A stretch of 64,000 nt of DNA from NCBI RefSeq assembly GCF_002002925.1, contig NZ_CP019511.1, positions 3,503,001-3,567,000 on the forward strand. Direction: 5' to 3'. A program made the translations under genes and the position numbers. Positions 17,962 through 30,400 of the stretch are shown here, piece after piece. Within the stretch, counting starts at the first letter, position 1. Each line of letters starts with the position of its first letter. A model generated the notes under the pieces. It did not search any database. It had not been told where the DNA came from and was given only the letters and a program-made list of their open reading frames with translations. Source of the DNA: Sphingomonas sp. LM7. Its GTDB lineage: Bacteria > Pseudomonadota > Alphaproteobacteria > Sphingomonadales > Sphingomonadaceae.

Positions 17962-19881
17962 ATGTTCAAGCGCACCCGTTTCGCCTCTTCCTTTGCCCTC
18001 ATAGTGTCGCTTGCCGCTGCGTCGCCGGCGGTGGGCCAGACCGTTGCCGATCCGCTCGCGCCGAGTGGCCGCTGGAGCCTGCCAGAACGCAAGCAGGGGC
18101 GGACTCCGCCGATGGGCTGGAGCTCGTGGAACGCGTTCCGCACCGAAGTGGACGAGGCCAAGGTGATCGGCGCGGCGCAGAAGCTGGTCGATAGCGGGCT
18201 GGCAAAGCTCGGCTATGTCTACGTCAATGTCGACGATGGCTGGTGGCTCAAGCGCCGCACCAGCGACGGGCGGATGCAGATCCGCACCAGGATCTTCCCC
18301 TCGGCGGTGGGCAAGGGCGGCAACACCAGCTTTCGCCCGTTCGTCGATCGGCTGCACGGCATGGGGCTCAAGGCGGGCATCTACACCGATGTCGGGCGCA
18401 ACGCCTGTTCGCAGGCCTATGACCTCCACTCGCCCAATCTGCCCGAAGGCACCACTGCCGAGCGCGAAGTCGGGCTGTTCGGCCATGTCGATCAGGATAT
18501 CGCGCTCTATTTCCGCGAATGGGGCTTCGATTATATCAAGGTCGATGCGTGCGGGATCAACGTCTACGCACCCGGCAGCGCGATCGTGAAGCAACATGCC
18601 TATACGCCCGTGACCCCGCTGATCGACCAGGCATCGATCAACCGCACCGACGTGCCTGCGGTGCGCGCGCTCTACGAGACGGTGGCGCATGCGCTGGAGC
18701 GGCATAATCCCGACGGCGACTATATTTTCTCGCTCTGTGCCTGGGGCAGTGCCGATGTGCGCAGCTGGGGCAAGCAGGTCGGCCATCTGTGGCGCACCAG
18801 CGGCGACATCACGCCCAACTGGACGCGGATGCTCCACAATTTCGACAGCGCCTCGACGCGAGCGCTCTATGCCAGGCCCGGCGCGTGGAACGATCCCGAC
18901 ATGCTGTTCATCGGCCATGGCGATTTCGACGAGCGCCATCTGACCGAGGCGCAATCGCATTTCGCGTTGTGGGCGATCATCAATGCGCCGCTGCTGATCG
19001 GCTATGACCTGCGCAATGCGCCGCAGAGCCTGATGGACATCTGGAGCAATGCCGACATCGTCGCAGTCAACCAGGATCGCGGCGGGCATCAGGGCGTGAT
19101 CGCCTATGCCAGCGACGACGTGCAGATCATCGTCAAGACGCTGAGCGGCGGGCGCAAGGCCGTCGCGCTGTTCAACCGCGGGCAGGGGCAGGCGCAAGTC
19201 GATCTGACCGCGGCGCACCTCAAATTCTCGGACGCTGCGCCGATCCGGCTGCGCAACCTGTGGGACAAGTCGACGCTCGTGCCGTTCAAGGGCGAGACGC
19301 GCTTCACGCTCGCGCCGCGCCAGACGCTGATCTTCGAGGCAAACGGCGAACGCCGCCTGGCCGACGGCGTCTATCTCTCCGAGATCCCCGGCGACATCAA
19401 CGTCGCCGCCGACGGCATCGTCGCACCCGAGGCGGACCCGGTGGTCCATCGCATGATGGGGCAATGGAGCGGCACGCGCGATACCGGCGAGCGGCCGATC
19501 TACGCCGGCTGGGGCGGCGCGCAGGCGGATTCGACGCCGTATGACCAGGCATTGCAGATCGCCGGGCGCCGCTTCGATACCGGGATCGGCGTGCTTGCCC
19601 GGTCGCGGCTCGAAGTGCGCAATACCGGCGGGCACAAGCGCTTCGACGCGCTGGTCGGTGTCGATGATTCGACACGCAACACCAGGGATAAGGTCCGCTT
19701 CCTCGTCTATGGCGACGGCACGCTGCTCGCCGAAACCGCGCCGATGGGCTTTGGCGATGCTGCCCGGCCGCTGACGGCCGACATCCGCGGCAAGAAGCTG
19801 ATCGAGATCGTGACGGCGGCGGACGACCTGCGCAGCGACTTGCCGCTGGTCACCACCTGGGCCGACGCGGCGCTGCGATAG
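17962..19881 (+). CDS. GH27 alpha-galactosidase / alpha-N-acetylgalactosaminidase with NPCBM domain
   Basis: A 639-residue secreted glycosidase. A Sec signal peptide ends near SPAVGQ. The GH27 barrel shows GRTPPMGWSSWNAF, YVYVNVDDGWW, GLKAGIYTDVG, the nucleophile Asp195 in FDYIKVDACG, a likely acid/base at Asp295, and RPGAWNDPDML. A beta-sandwich follows, and the last 150 residues form an NPCBM carbohydrate-binding module (GIGVLARSRLEV, VGVDDSTRNT). It removes terminal alpha-linked galactose or GalNAc in the periplasm or at the surface. An upstream ATG at 17920 overlaps the halogenase stop and would add 14 residues; 17962 gives the cleaner signal peptide. Confidence 0.9.
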   Translation: MFKRTRFASSFALIVSLAAASPAVGQTVADPLAPSGRWSLPERKQGRTPPMGWSSWNAFRTEVDEAKVIGAAQKLVDSGLAKLGYVYVNVDDGWWLKRRTSDGRMQIRTRIFPSAVGKGGNTSFRPFVDRLHGMGLKAGIYTDVGRNACSQAYDLHSPNLPEGTTAEREVGLFGHVDQDIALYFREWGFDYIKVDACGINVYAPGSAIVKQHAYTPVTPLIDQASINRTDVPAVRALYETVAHALERHNPDGDYIFSLCAWGSADVRSWGKQVGHLWRTSGDITPNWTRMLHNFDSASTRALYARPGAWNDPDMLFIGHGDFDERHLTEAQSHFALWAIINAPLLIGYDLRNAPQSLMDIWSNADIVAVNQDRGGHQGVIAYASDDVQIIVKTLSGGRKAVALFNRGQGQAQVDLTAAHLKFSDAAPIRLRNLWDKSTLVPFKGETRFTLAPRQTLIFEANGERRLADGVYLSEIPGDINVAADGIVAPEADPVVHRMMGQWSGTRDTGERPIYAGWGGAQADSTPYDQALQIAGRRFDTGIGVLARSRLEVRNTGGHKRFDALVGVDDSTRNTRDKVRFLVYGDGTLLAETAPMGFGDAARPLTADIRGKKLIEIVTAADDLRSDLPLVTTWADAALR

Positions 19882-19946
19882 CGCGGCCATTCCCGATGGA
19901 TCACCGCCGGCGCGCCGCGCGCGCCGGCGAAAGCGAGGACTGCGTC

Positions 19947-21335
19947 ATGAACTTCTTCCGCAACGGGCTATGCGCCTGCGCGAGCCTCTTCCTGACCGCG
20001 GGGGTACCAGCGTGCGCAGAGCCGGAAATTTCGGTGACCTTTACCGAGGCCACCGCGGCGTTGCCGAACCCCGAGCGCGGTTTTTACCGGGCGGGGCAGG
20101 GCGATCTCGAACGGATCGACCCGGCGTTCCTCGAAGCCGCCTATCGCGACGGCTACCGGCTGATCTACGCGCGGATCAACCTCGAGCCCTATCGCACCGG
20201 CACGCTGCCGCGCACCTATCTCGACAAGCTCGATGCCGGGTTCGCCGCGGCGCGGCGGGCGGGGGTCAAGCTGATCGTCCGGGCGGTCTACAATTATCCG
20301 CGCGGCGAGACGCAATATCGCGACGCCAAGGACGCGGCGCTGCCGGTGGTGCTCGAGCATCTGTCGCAGCTCAAGCCGGTGCTCCGCGCCAATGACGACG
20401 TCATCGCCTATCTGCAGGCCGGTTTCGTCGGCGCTTGGGGCGAATGGCATACTTCGTCGAACGGGCTGACCGAACCCGCCGCGCGCACGACGATCAAGGA
20501 CGCGCTGCTCGCCGCCGCGCCGTCGGACCGCTTCGTCCAGTTCCGCTATCCGCCCTATATCCAGGCGTGGACGGCGACGCAGAATGCCGCCCGCATCGGC
20601 TTCCACAATGATTGCTTCCTGGCGAGCGGCACCGATGTCGGCACCTATAGCGACGATCCCAAAGCCCGCGCGGCGGAGCAGGCGGATATGGACCGGCTCG
20701 GCGATGCCGCGCCGTTCGGCGGCGAGACCTGCAATCCGGCGGACGACAAGGGCGCGACGCCGCGGACGCGCTGCGCCGACATCCTGGGCGAAGGCGCACG
20801 CTACAACCTCACCTATCTCAACGCGGACTATTATCGCCGGATGTTCCACGATGCCTGGCGCACCAGCGGCTGTTCGGAGGAAGTCGCGGCGCGGATGGGT
20901 TATCGCCTGCGGCTGATCGACGCGGCGCATTCCGGGCGCATCGTGGCCGGCGAAGCGCTCACAGTGACGGTGACGATCCGCAACGACGGCTGGGCCAAGC
21001 CATACAACCCCCGCCGCGTCGAGATCCTGCTGCGCGACCGTGCGACGGGCACCGTGCAGCGCCTCCCCGTCGAAGCCGTGGACCCGCGCGACTGGCTCCC
21101 CGGGGCCGATCATCGCGTGCGGCTGGCAGCGGCGGCGCCGCGCGACGTGCCGGCCGGCACCTACGATCTGCTGCTGGCGCTGCCCGATCCGGGTTCGCGC
21201 CTTCGCGACGATCCGCGCTTCTCCATTCGCCTCGCCAATGCCGACGATTCCGCCAAGGCGCAGGGATGGGACGCGGCTCTCGGCGCATTCCGCCTCGGCA
21301 CGAGCGTGCAGGTGGAGCGGACCCCGGTCGGGTAA
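19947..21335 (+). CDS. DUF4874/DUF4832 domain secreted protein
   Basis: A 462-residue exported protein of unknown activity. After a signal peptide ending near GVPACA comes a DUF4874 region with PNPERGFYRAG, a TIM-barrel-like pattern of strand ends (LIYARINLEPY, LIVRAVYNYP) and the motif AYLQAGFVGAWGEWH. The DUF4832 part follows (FHNDCFLASGTDVGTY and a C-terminal beta-sandwich with VTIRNDGWAKPYNPR). The barrel-like layout and the Glu in GAWGEW resemble retaining glycosidases, so an uncharacterised carbohydrate hydrolase is possible. It closes the receptor operon 65 bases after the GH27 gene. The ATG at 19947 directly precedes the signal peptide. Confidence 0.8.
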   Translation: MNFFRNGLCACASLFLTAGVPACAEPEISVTFTEATAALPNPERGFYRAGQGDLERIDPAFLEAAYRDGYRLIYARINLEPYRTGTLPRTYLDKLDAGFAAARRAGVKLIVRAVYNYPRGETQYRDAKDAALPVVLEHLSQLKPVLRANDDVIAYLQAGFVGAWGEWHTSSNGLTEPAARTTIKDALLAAAPSDRFVQFRYPPYIQAWTATQNAARIGFHNDCFLASGTDVGTYSDDPKARAAEQADMDRLGDAAPFGGETCNPADDKGATPRTRCADILGEGARYNLTYLNADYYRRMFHDAWRTSGCSEEVAARMGYRLRLIDAAHSGRIVAGEALTVTVTIRNDGWAKPYNPRRVEILLRDRATGTVQRLPVEAVDPRDWLPGADHRVRLAAAAPRDVPAGTYDLLLALPDPGSRLRDDPRFSIRLANADDSAKAQGWDAALGAFRLGTSVQVERTPVG

Positions 21336-21491
21336 TTATCCCGCAGCAGTGCGCGCGCAACCATCGAATTTGCGCTGTTTCACGGGGCTCTCCGCTCGAC
21401 GTTAAGGAAGATGTTAAGTATCGCAATTTTACATCCGTTTAGCGCCCGTTGTTGAGTTTTCGGCGGGCTGACCGGTGGGGGTAAGAGCGTT

Positions 21492-24400
21492 ATGATCGAT
21501 CGTGGCAACGGCGCGCGTGCGTCGGCGTGTGGCCTTGTGCGTGTCGATGACGCTGGACGGCGCGGAATTTCAGCCCGACGCGCCCTGCTCGGCTCCTCCG
21601 CTGTCCTGGCCGTTGCGCTTGCCGCGCCGGCATGGGCGCAGGACTATGCGGTCGGCGGCGGCACCGTGACCGTATCGAATCTCGACGGGGTCCTCGACAG
21701 GACCGGGACGGGCCAAGGCCTCTTTGTTCAGACTTCCGATCCCGTGACCATGAATGGCGTGACGATCTCCAACACGGGCTCATTGTCGAACGACGCCTAT
21801 CGGCAGGTTGCGCCCAGCGGCGACGCGGTCCTTCGCACGACCGGCATCAATCGGCTTTCCGGCACCGCCTATTCCGCCGCGATCCAGCTCATTTCGAATG
21901 CGCACGACGCCATCTTCCATATTTCGGAGAATGATTCCGCCTCCACGTTGGAGGCGTCGGGAGCCTATGGCATCGTCCTCTCTGCGGCGGGGCGTGCCGA
22001 ACTGATCGATTATGGCAGCGGCGTCGGCGGGCTGCGCTCGGTGACGGATATGAACACTGGCGGCTATGGCATCGGTGCCTCGGGTGGCACCGGCGTGAAG
22101 ATCGCGCTCAAGTCGCCGGTCTTTTCGGGGCATGCAGCCGCGATTCACGCTTCGGGCCCCACAGTGGACATCGCGATTGCCGGAGGCTCGCTCTCGGCAA
22201 TCGACTACGGCATCTCCGCCTCCTCTGCTGGTGGTTCGGGTGCGCTCGTGATCGACAACGTGGCCGCGATAACCGCAGATACTGGCATCCGTGCGGATTG
22301 GGGAAGCGGCGCGGCAACGGTTACCAGCCGCGGCGCGATCGACGCCCGGAGCATCGGCTCGGGGGTCGGAATCGACGTTTCCAGCGGGGGCGCGCTGGCG
22401 ATCAGCGTATCCGGGAACATCGGCGCGAACAGCTTCTTCGCCAGCGGCGTGTCCTCGACGGTCAACGGTAACTTGGCCGCGACCCGATCGATCGGCATCG
22501 ATGCCGAAATTCAAGCCGGGACCGGCGTGGTGACGAGCGGCGCGAGCCACAATATCACCATTCACGGCGCAGGCGAGATCTATGCCGGCGGCGTCGGGAT
22601 CGACGACAGCGGCCGCAGCACGATCGTCAACAATGGTTTCGTCGATTCCCCCGGAACGGCGATCCGCCTGTCCAACGGCGGCAGCATCACCAATAATTAC
22701 GCAATCAGCGGAGGCGTGGCGATCGACCTGGACGGCGCGAACGCAGCCACGGTCGATCTCGCAGAGGGATCGAGCACCAGCGGCAATATCCGAAGCGCGG
22801 GCGACGGCGGGCGGACGATCCGGATCGCCGGCTTCCTTAACGGTGGATACCTATCCGCCGGTAATTCGACCGACGACGTCACCGTTACGCGCACGGGCAC
22901 GCTTGCGGGTGTTGCGAGCCTGGGCAGCGGGAACGACAGCTTCACCTGGGGCGGCGGCACCCTCGCTATGAACATCGATGGCGGCGCCGGCACCGACATA
23001 TTCAACACGGCTTTGGGAACCGGAAATAACGCAATCCTGGTGGTCGGCAGCCAGGTGAGCGGCTTCGAGCGCTACAACGTGACCAGCGGTTCACTGTCGC
23101 TGCGCTATGCCACCGGGGCAATAACGATGAACGTCACCGGGGAGGCGAATGACGAGAGCATTCTCCAGCTCCTGAACGCAAGCGGGCTGACCGGCGACAT
23201 CTATCTAAACAGCCGCGCGCGGCTGATCGGATCGGGGAGCGGGGCCTTCGGATCTGGCACGATCTACATGGACAACTCCTTCGTCCAGTTTGGCAGCGGC
23301 GGAACCCATACGAATGCGATCAACCTTCAAAGCGCGCTATCCACCGACCGCGCCAGCCTGGTCAGCACGGGTGGCGCGATCACGCTTTCCGGCAGCATCG
23401 GCCGCAGCGCCGGCGCATCCGCACAGAGCATAAGCTTCGGTGGCGCCGACTATACGCTGACCAATGCCACCAACAGCTGGAGCGGGGCGACGATCATCGG
23501 GTCGTCCGCCACGTTGCGCGGCACGACGAGCACCATTTCGGGTGGAAGCGTCGCCAATTCCGGCAACCTGGTCTTTACCCAGGCGGTCGATGGCGGTTTC
23601 GCAGCCGGGATTTCGGGCACCGGCTCGGTGCAGGTCGATGCCGGCTCTGGCGCGCAGGTCACGTTGAGCGGCACCAACAGCTATAGCGGGGCGACCAGCA
23701 TTACCGCGGGGACGCTCAGGGCGAGCGGCGGCGCCGCGATCGGCGATACCAGCGCGGTATCGGTCGCCAGCGGCACGACGCTGCAGCTTGCCGCATCGGA
23801 AGCGGTGGGCAGCTTGTCGGGCGCCGGCACGACGCAGATCGAGGCGAGCACGCTTACCGTGGGCGGCGACAACACCTCGACTACCTTCTCGGGCAAGATC
23901 ACCGACAGCACACCGGCCGTATATATTGGCAGCTGGACCGTATCGGACGGTCCGGCCTGGGCGACCAATCCACCCACCTATACCGGACAGGAAGCCGCGG
24001 CATTGCTGTTCGGCGGCAATGCCAGCGACTATCGCCTGTCTACCGCAGGTTCGAGCATTGCGGCGATCGATGACCTCGCCTGGTACAATGTCTATGGCGC
24101 CACCTATCAGGGGCAGCCTGCACCCTATGTTCAATTGGCCGCCAATGCGCGTACCGATACCGGCACCCCCGGCTATAACAACCAGGGCGACACGTCGGCA
24201 TATGTGCAGGACCATACCAGCACCATACGAACGAACTATGCCTTCACCGGCGGCGTGCATCTCGGCGGCGGGCTGACCAAGACCGGCACCGGCACGCTGA
24301 CGCTCGGCGGCGTCAACGACTATACCGGCATCACGGCGATCCTCAGCGGCACGCTCGCGGTGCAGAACGGTGCGGCGATCGCCGATACCGGCCGGGTGGA

Positions 24401-27400
24401 TGTCGCATCGGGCACCAATTTCTCGGTACTGAGTTCCGAGATAATCGGCTCGCTAACCGGCACCGGCACCACCACGATCGCCGGCGGCAGCGTGCTGACG
24501 CTTGCCAATGCTTCGGGCAGCTATGGCGGCAACGTCACCGGCGGCGCGCTCACGGTTACGGCGGGCAGCTGGAGCTTCGGCGGCACCCGTTCGGGCGGCG
24601 ATGCCAGCGCGATCAACCTCAACGGTCCGGCCGCGACGACGCTCAATGTCGCCGCCACCGGCGCAATCCAGGGCGGCCAGTATCTGGGCGTTCGCGTCTC
24701 CGCTCCAGGCTCGAAGATCACCAACCTTGGGTCGATCACCAGTGTCGGGACCGGCGCCGACTTCGGCGTTGCTGCCGCGATCGGTATCTCCGGACCGACC
24801 GGCACGACCACGATCACCAACGGCTCCGCGGGCAATAACACCGCCACGATCAACGGGCGCGACAGCGCTATCGTGCATCTCGCGGGCGGCGCGGGCGCGC
24901 TGGTCGTCAACAATTACGGCGTGATCAGCTCCAACAGATTCGACGCCATTGCCCAGCAGGGCGGCACTGGCCTGCTCACCATCAACAACTATACCGGCGG
25001 CACGATCAGCAGCACGCTGGGTATCGGTATCTCGACCGGTTCTGCGGCGATGAACATCGTCAACCGCGGCACGATCTCCGGCGTCGGATACGGCATTCTG
25101 GGGCTGAACAGCGCCAGCATCACGCTGGTCTCGTCGGGCACGATCAGCGGCAACATTGCAATCGCGCTCAGCGACGGCGCGGATTCGGTCACGCTCGAGG
25201 CGGGGTCGATCACCAATGGCCGTATCGATCTCGGGGCCGGCAACGACACGCTGGTCTATCGTGGCGGCAGCGTCGGCCTGATCGACGGCGGCGCCGGAAC
25301 CGACGGCTTCACCAGCGATCTGGGCCTGGGCAACAGCGCTAGCCTGAGCCTGGCCAAACTTGTCGGCTTCGAAAGCCATAGCGCCCAATCGGGCAACCTG
25401 ACGCTCACCGGCACGCAGAGTGGCCAGAGCGGGTGGACGCTGGGGGCCTCCAGCGGGCTCACCATCGGCACTGCGGGACAGGCTGCGAGCTGGTCGACCA
25501 GCGGCAGCTCGATTGCGTTTAGCGGTGGCGGCGCGCGGATCGATGTCGTCGCGGGAAGCAGCGTGACGAGCACCAACGCTTCGGTGGTCAGCGGCAGCGG
25601 CACCGGGCTGACGCTCAACAACGCCGGCAGCATGACGAGCACTGCGGCGGGCGCGATCCAGCTGACGGGTGCAGACGCCCGCATCGTCAACAGCGGCACG
25701 ATCACCGGCATCACCGCATCGGGCAGCTTCGTCGCAGCGGTCAGCGGCGCGACCAACAGCAGCGTCGAGAATCTGGCGGGCGGCACGATCACCGGGAGCC
25801 GCGGCGTGACGCTCGGCAGCGGCTCGACCCTGACCAATGCGGGCACGATCACCGCCACGCATGACAATGCAGTCACGCTGGTCAATGGCGGCACCGTCAC
25901 CAACCAGGCCGGCGGCGTGCTCAACGCCACCGGGACCGACGGCGCCTGGGGCATCTTGATGACCGGGGCGGCGGGCACCATCGTCAATGCCGGCACGATC
26001 AACGCCGGCAGCGGCATCGTCACCACCACCTCGGCCAGCCATAGCGTCACCAACAGCGGCACGATCAATGCCGGCCAATATGGCGTGCAGGCGGGCGGCG
26101 GCGGACTGACCCTCGTCAATTCGGGCGACATCGCCGCGGGTGCGATGGCCGGCGTCGCCTTCGCCGTTCAGGGCGGCACGCTGACCAACAGCGGCAGCAT
26201 CGCCGGCGGCAATGACGCCAACCAGGGCTTCGGCGTTTTCGTGAACGGCGGCAACGCGACGATCACCAACCTTGCCGGCGGCAGTATCACCGGCGGGACC
26301 GGCGCGATGGCGCTGGGCGGCGGCGGCCGTATCGATGTCGATCTGCAGGCGGGTTCGACCGTCACGGGGCTGGTCCGCGCGACCGGAAGCGGCGCGCGCA
26401 ACGTCACCATCGCCGGCACGCTCGACGGGACCTATGACTCCTCGGCCAGCACCGGCGTGAACGCGATCACCCTCACCGCCACCGGATCGATCGGCTCGGC
26501 CAGTCTCGGCGCGGGTGACGATGTGTTCGTCAATTACGGCGGCACGATCACCGGTATCATCGATGGCGGGCTGGGCACCGATACGCTGTTCGCCGATTTC
26601 GGCGCAGGCAATGCCGGCGCGATCGGGCTCGACCATTTCATCAATTTCGACGCGTTCGGCCTGCTCTCGGGCGACCTGACGCTGACCGGCGCCAGCGCGG
26701 CTCCAGACGCCACCATCTATGCCGGCAACGGCACGCCCGCGGGGACGATCACCTTCGACGGCACGACGGGCCTGACCGGCGACATCTATGTCGATGGCGG
26801 CACGATCCGTGCTGCGACCGAAGGCGCGTTCGGCACCGGCACGATCCACCTGATCGATCCGACTGCGGTGTTCGGTGCGACCGGCACCTACGCCAACAAT
26901 ATCAGCCTAGAAGTCCAGACTCCCTCGACCGCGGATCCCGCTACGCTTCGGGCCGAGGCCGGCGTGGTCGCCACGCTCACCGGCACAATCAGCCAGGGCA
27001 ACGCCGCGGGCGTCGATCCGGCGCAGGAACTGGTAATCGCAGGCACCGGCACGATCGTGCTGACCAATGCCGCGAATAGCTGGGCCGGCACGACCACGAT
27101 CAACGGCGGCGCGACGCTCCAGGGAACTACTGCGTCGATCTCGGGCGCCAGCATCCTCGCCAACGGCACGCTCGCCTATGTCCAGCCGGCATCTGGCAGC
27201 GTGGCGCAGGACATCGCCGGGATCGGCACGGTTACCGTGTCCGGACTGGCCGCGGGGCAGACGCTGACCTTCGCCGGCACCACCGCCGCCGCGAACGGCG
27301 TCCGCGTGCTCGACGGCTCGACCGTGGTGAACGGCGGCACGCTTTCGGGTGCCAACGGCATTGCGCTGACGCTCGCCAATGGCGGTGCGTTCGTGAATTC

Positions 27401-30400
27401 GGGCATTGTGCAGAACGCAGTGGTCAATTCCGGGCCTGCCGCGGCCTCGATCATCAACAATAGCATCATCAACGGCGTCGTCGCCAATACCGGCAGCGGC
27501 GCGCTGACCTTCATCAACAATGCCGGCGCAACGGTCGGCGGCGCGTCCTACGGCGTCAGCGCGTCGGCGGGCCCGCTCGTGCTGGTCAACGCCGGCGACA
27601 TCGCCGGGACGACCAGCGGCATTCGCAGCACAAATACCGCCACGATCGACAATTCCGGCCGCATTATCGGCGGCACGCTCACCGGCGGCACCTACACGAC
27701 CCCCACCAGCCTCGCCGCAATCGAAATGGCGGGCGGGTCGATCAACAACCTGAGCGGCGGCGTGATCGACGGCACGCGCGGCATCGTCTCCAACGGCGCA
27801 CTGACGCTTGCCAATGCTTCGGGCGCTACGCTCCAGGGCGAGAACGCGCTCGATGCCCACGGTTTTGCCGATATCACCAATGGCGGCACGATCCTCAGCA
27901 CGGGCGCCGGCTATGCGATCGGGCTGTCCGCGGGCGGCAGCATTGCCAATACGGGCACGATCCAGGGCGGCACCGACGCGCAGGCCGGTTTCGGCATCAA
28001 CAGCACAGGTGCGCTTAGCTTCGTCAATCGGGCCGGCGGTACGCTCGGTGGTGGGGCGGGGGCGCTGCTCAGCTTCGGTGCGGCGAATATCGATCTCCAG
28101 GCGGGATCGACCGCAATTGGCGGCGTACAGATCGTCGGCACCGACGCCAGCATCGTGCGGATCGCAGGCGCCTATTCCGGCACGATGGGGCTGGGCGGCG
28201 GCAACGACACGCTGACGCTGGTCTCCGGCCTGTCGCTCGGCGCAGGCACGATCCTGCACGGCGGCGCGGGCACTGACAGGCTCGTCATCGAGGGGGCTGG
28301 CAACGGCACGCTCGACATGAATACTGTCTTCGCCTTCGAAACCCGAGTGATGAACGGCACCGGCGTCTGGACGCTGACGGGCATCAACGGCACGGGCGGG
28401 GTGCTTGAGATCAATTCGGGGACGATCGTGTCGAGCGGCAATGGCACGATCGGCGCGACCTCTACGGTCTCGCTGGCCAGCGGGGCGTCGCTCCAGTTTC
28501 TCGCCAACGAGACGGTCGGTGCGCTGAGCGGCACCGGCAATGTCGCGCTGGGGGCGACCACGCTCGACCTGGTCGGCGGCACTTCGAACTTCGCCGGCGT
28601 GCTGTCGGGCACCGGCGGCCTGCGCATCCATAACGGCGCGAGTGTCACTCTGTTGGGCACCAACAACTATACCGGCACCACCCTGATCGCCGACGGCACG
28701 CTGGTGCTGGGCGCGTCGAACGTTCTCGCCGACGCGAGCGCGCTGGTCGCAACCAATGCGGCCTCGGTGATCGACCTGCAGGGCAACAGCGAGATCGTCG
28801 CGAGCCTCGACCTCACGGGCACGCTCAACGGCACCGGCACGCTGACCGCGGCGACGCAGGTCCTGCGCAGCGCGATGGTCAACGCCAATCTCGGTGGCGG
28901 CGCCCTGTACCAGCTGAGCGGCACCTCGACGCTGAACGGAGCCGCTGCGGCGGCCGATGTGCAGGTCCAGGCGGGCACGCTGGTGCTGGGCGCGTCGAAC
29001 CGCCTGGCCGATACCGCGACCGTACTGGTCGCATCGGGCGCGACGCTCGACCTGGCGGGATATGAGGATACTGTCGGCACAGTCGGGCTGCGCGGTACGC
29101 TCGCTGGCACCGGCACGCTGAGCGCCGGCCAATATGAACTTACCGGCGCGACCGTGAACGCCAACCTGGGCGGCGGTACGCTGCTGCAGCTTGGCGGCAC
29201 CTCGCTGCTGAACGGCAGCGCGGCGGCGAGCCAGGTCCAGGTGCAGGGCGGTGTGCTGCAACTCGGCGCGAGCCAGCGACTTGCCGATACGGCGACGTTG
29301 CTGGTGGGTGCCGGCGCAACGCTCGATCTTGGCGGGTCCCAAGAGACCGTCGGCGTCGCCGCGCTCCGTGGCACGCTCGCGGGCACCGGCACGCTGACGG
29401 CGGGCCAGTATGAACTCACCGGCGCGACCGTAAGCGCGAACCTTGGCGGTGGTACGCTGCTCCAGCTTGGCGGCACGTCGCTGCTGAACGGCAGCGCTGC
29501 AGCGGACCAGGTCCAGGTGCAGGGCGGTGTGCTGCAACTTGGCGCGAGTCAGCGGCTTGCCGATACGGCGACGCTGCGGGTGGATGCCGGCGCAACGCTC
29601 GATCTCGGCGGGTTCGAAGAGACCGTCGGCGTCGCCGCGTTCCGCGGTACGCTTGCGGGTGCGGGAACGCTCACCGCGGGCCAGTATCAGCTGACCGGCG
29701 CTACCGTGGGTGCCAATCTCGGCACCGGCACGCTGGTCCAGCTGGGTGGCACTTCGACGCTGAACGGGCAGTCCGGCGCGAGCCTCGTATCGATCGAGGA
29801 GGGCGTATTGCTGCTCGGCGCCGACCAGCGGCTTTCCGACAGCGCCATCGTCGGCCTCGATACCGGCGCAACCTTCAGCCTTGTCGGGTACAGCGAGACG
29901 ATCGGCGCGCTGCTCAATGGCGCGAATGGCGGCGGCACGCTGGCGCTCGGCGCAGGGCGCCTCACCGTTGGCGGCGCGAACAGCGACTTCGGCTTTGGCG
30001 GCGCGATCACCGGCGGCGGATCGATCGAGAAGCTCGGCAGCGGCCGGATGACGCTTATCGGCGATTTCGCCCACACCGGGCGGATCGATCTCACCGCTGG
30101 CTCGCTCGCCTTTGCCGGCAGCAGCATGGGCAGCCTGCGCATCCAGGGCGGCACGCTGATCGGCCAGGGCAGTCTCGCGGGCAATCTCACGGTCAGCTCG
30201 GGCACGCTTTCGCCGGGCGGCCTCACCGGCGCAGCGCAGACCTTCGGGTCGTTCTCGGCCGGCAGCCTCACGGTAAGCGGCGGAACGCTGGCGTTCGACG
30301 TCGGCGGGCGCAGCACCGGCTTCGCGTCGGACACGATCCGGGTGAGCGGCGCGACGGCGCTCAGCGGCGGGACCGTGCAGATCGCTTCGATCGGCGGCAC

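Noticed and set aside
28878..29981. CRISPR array
   Set aside because: The repeats are 276 bases, contiguous and in frame with the autotransporter; there are no short repeat-spacer units or cas genes.
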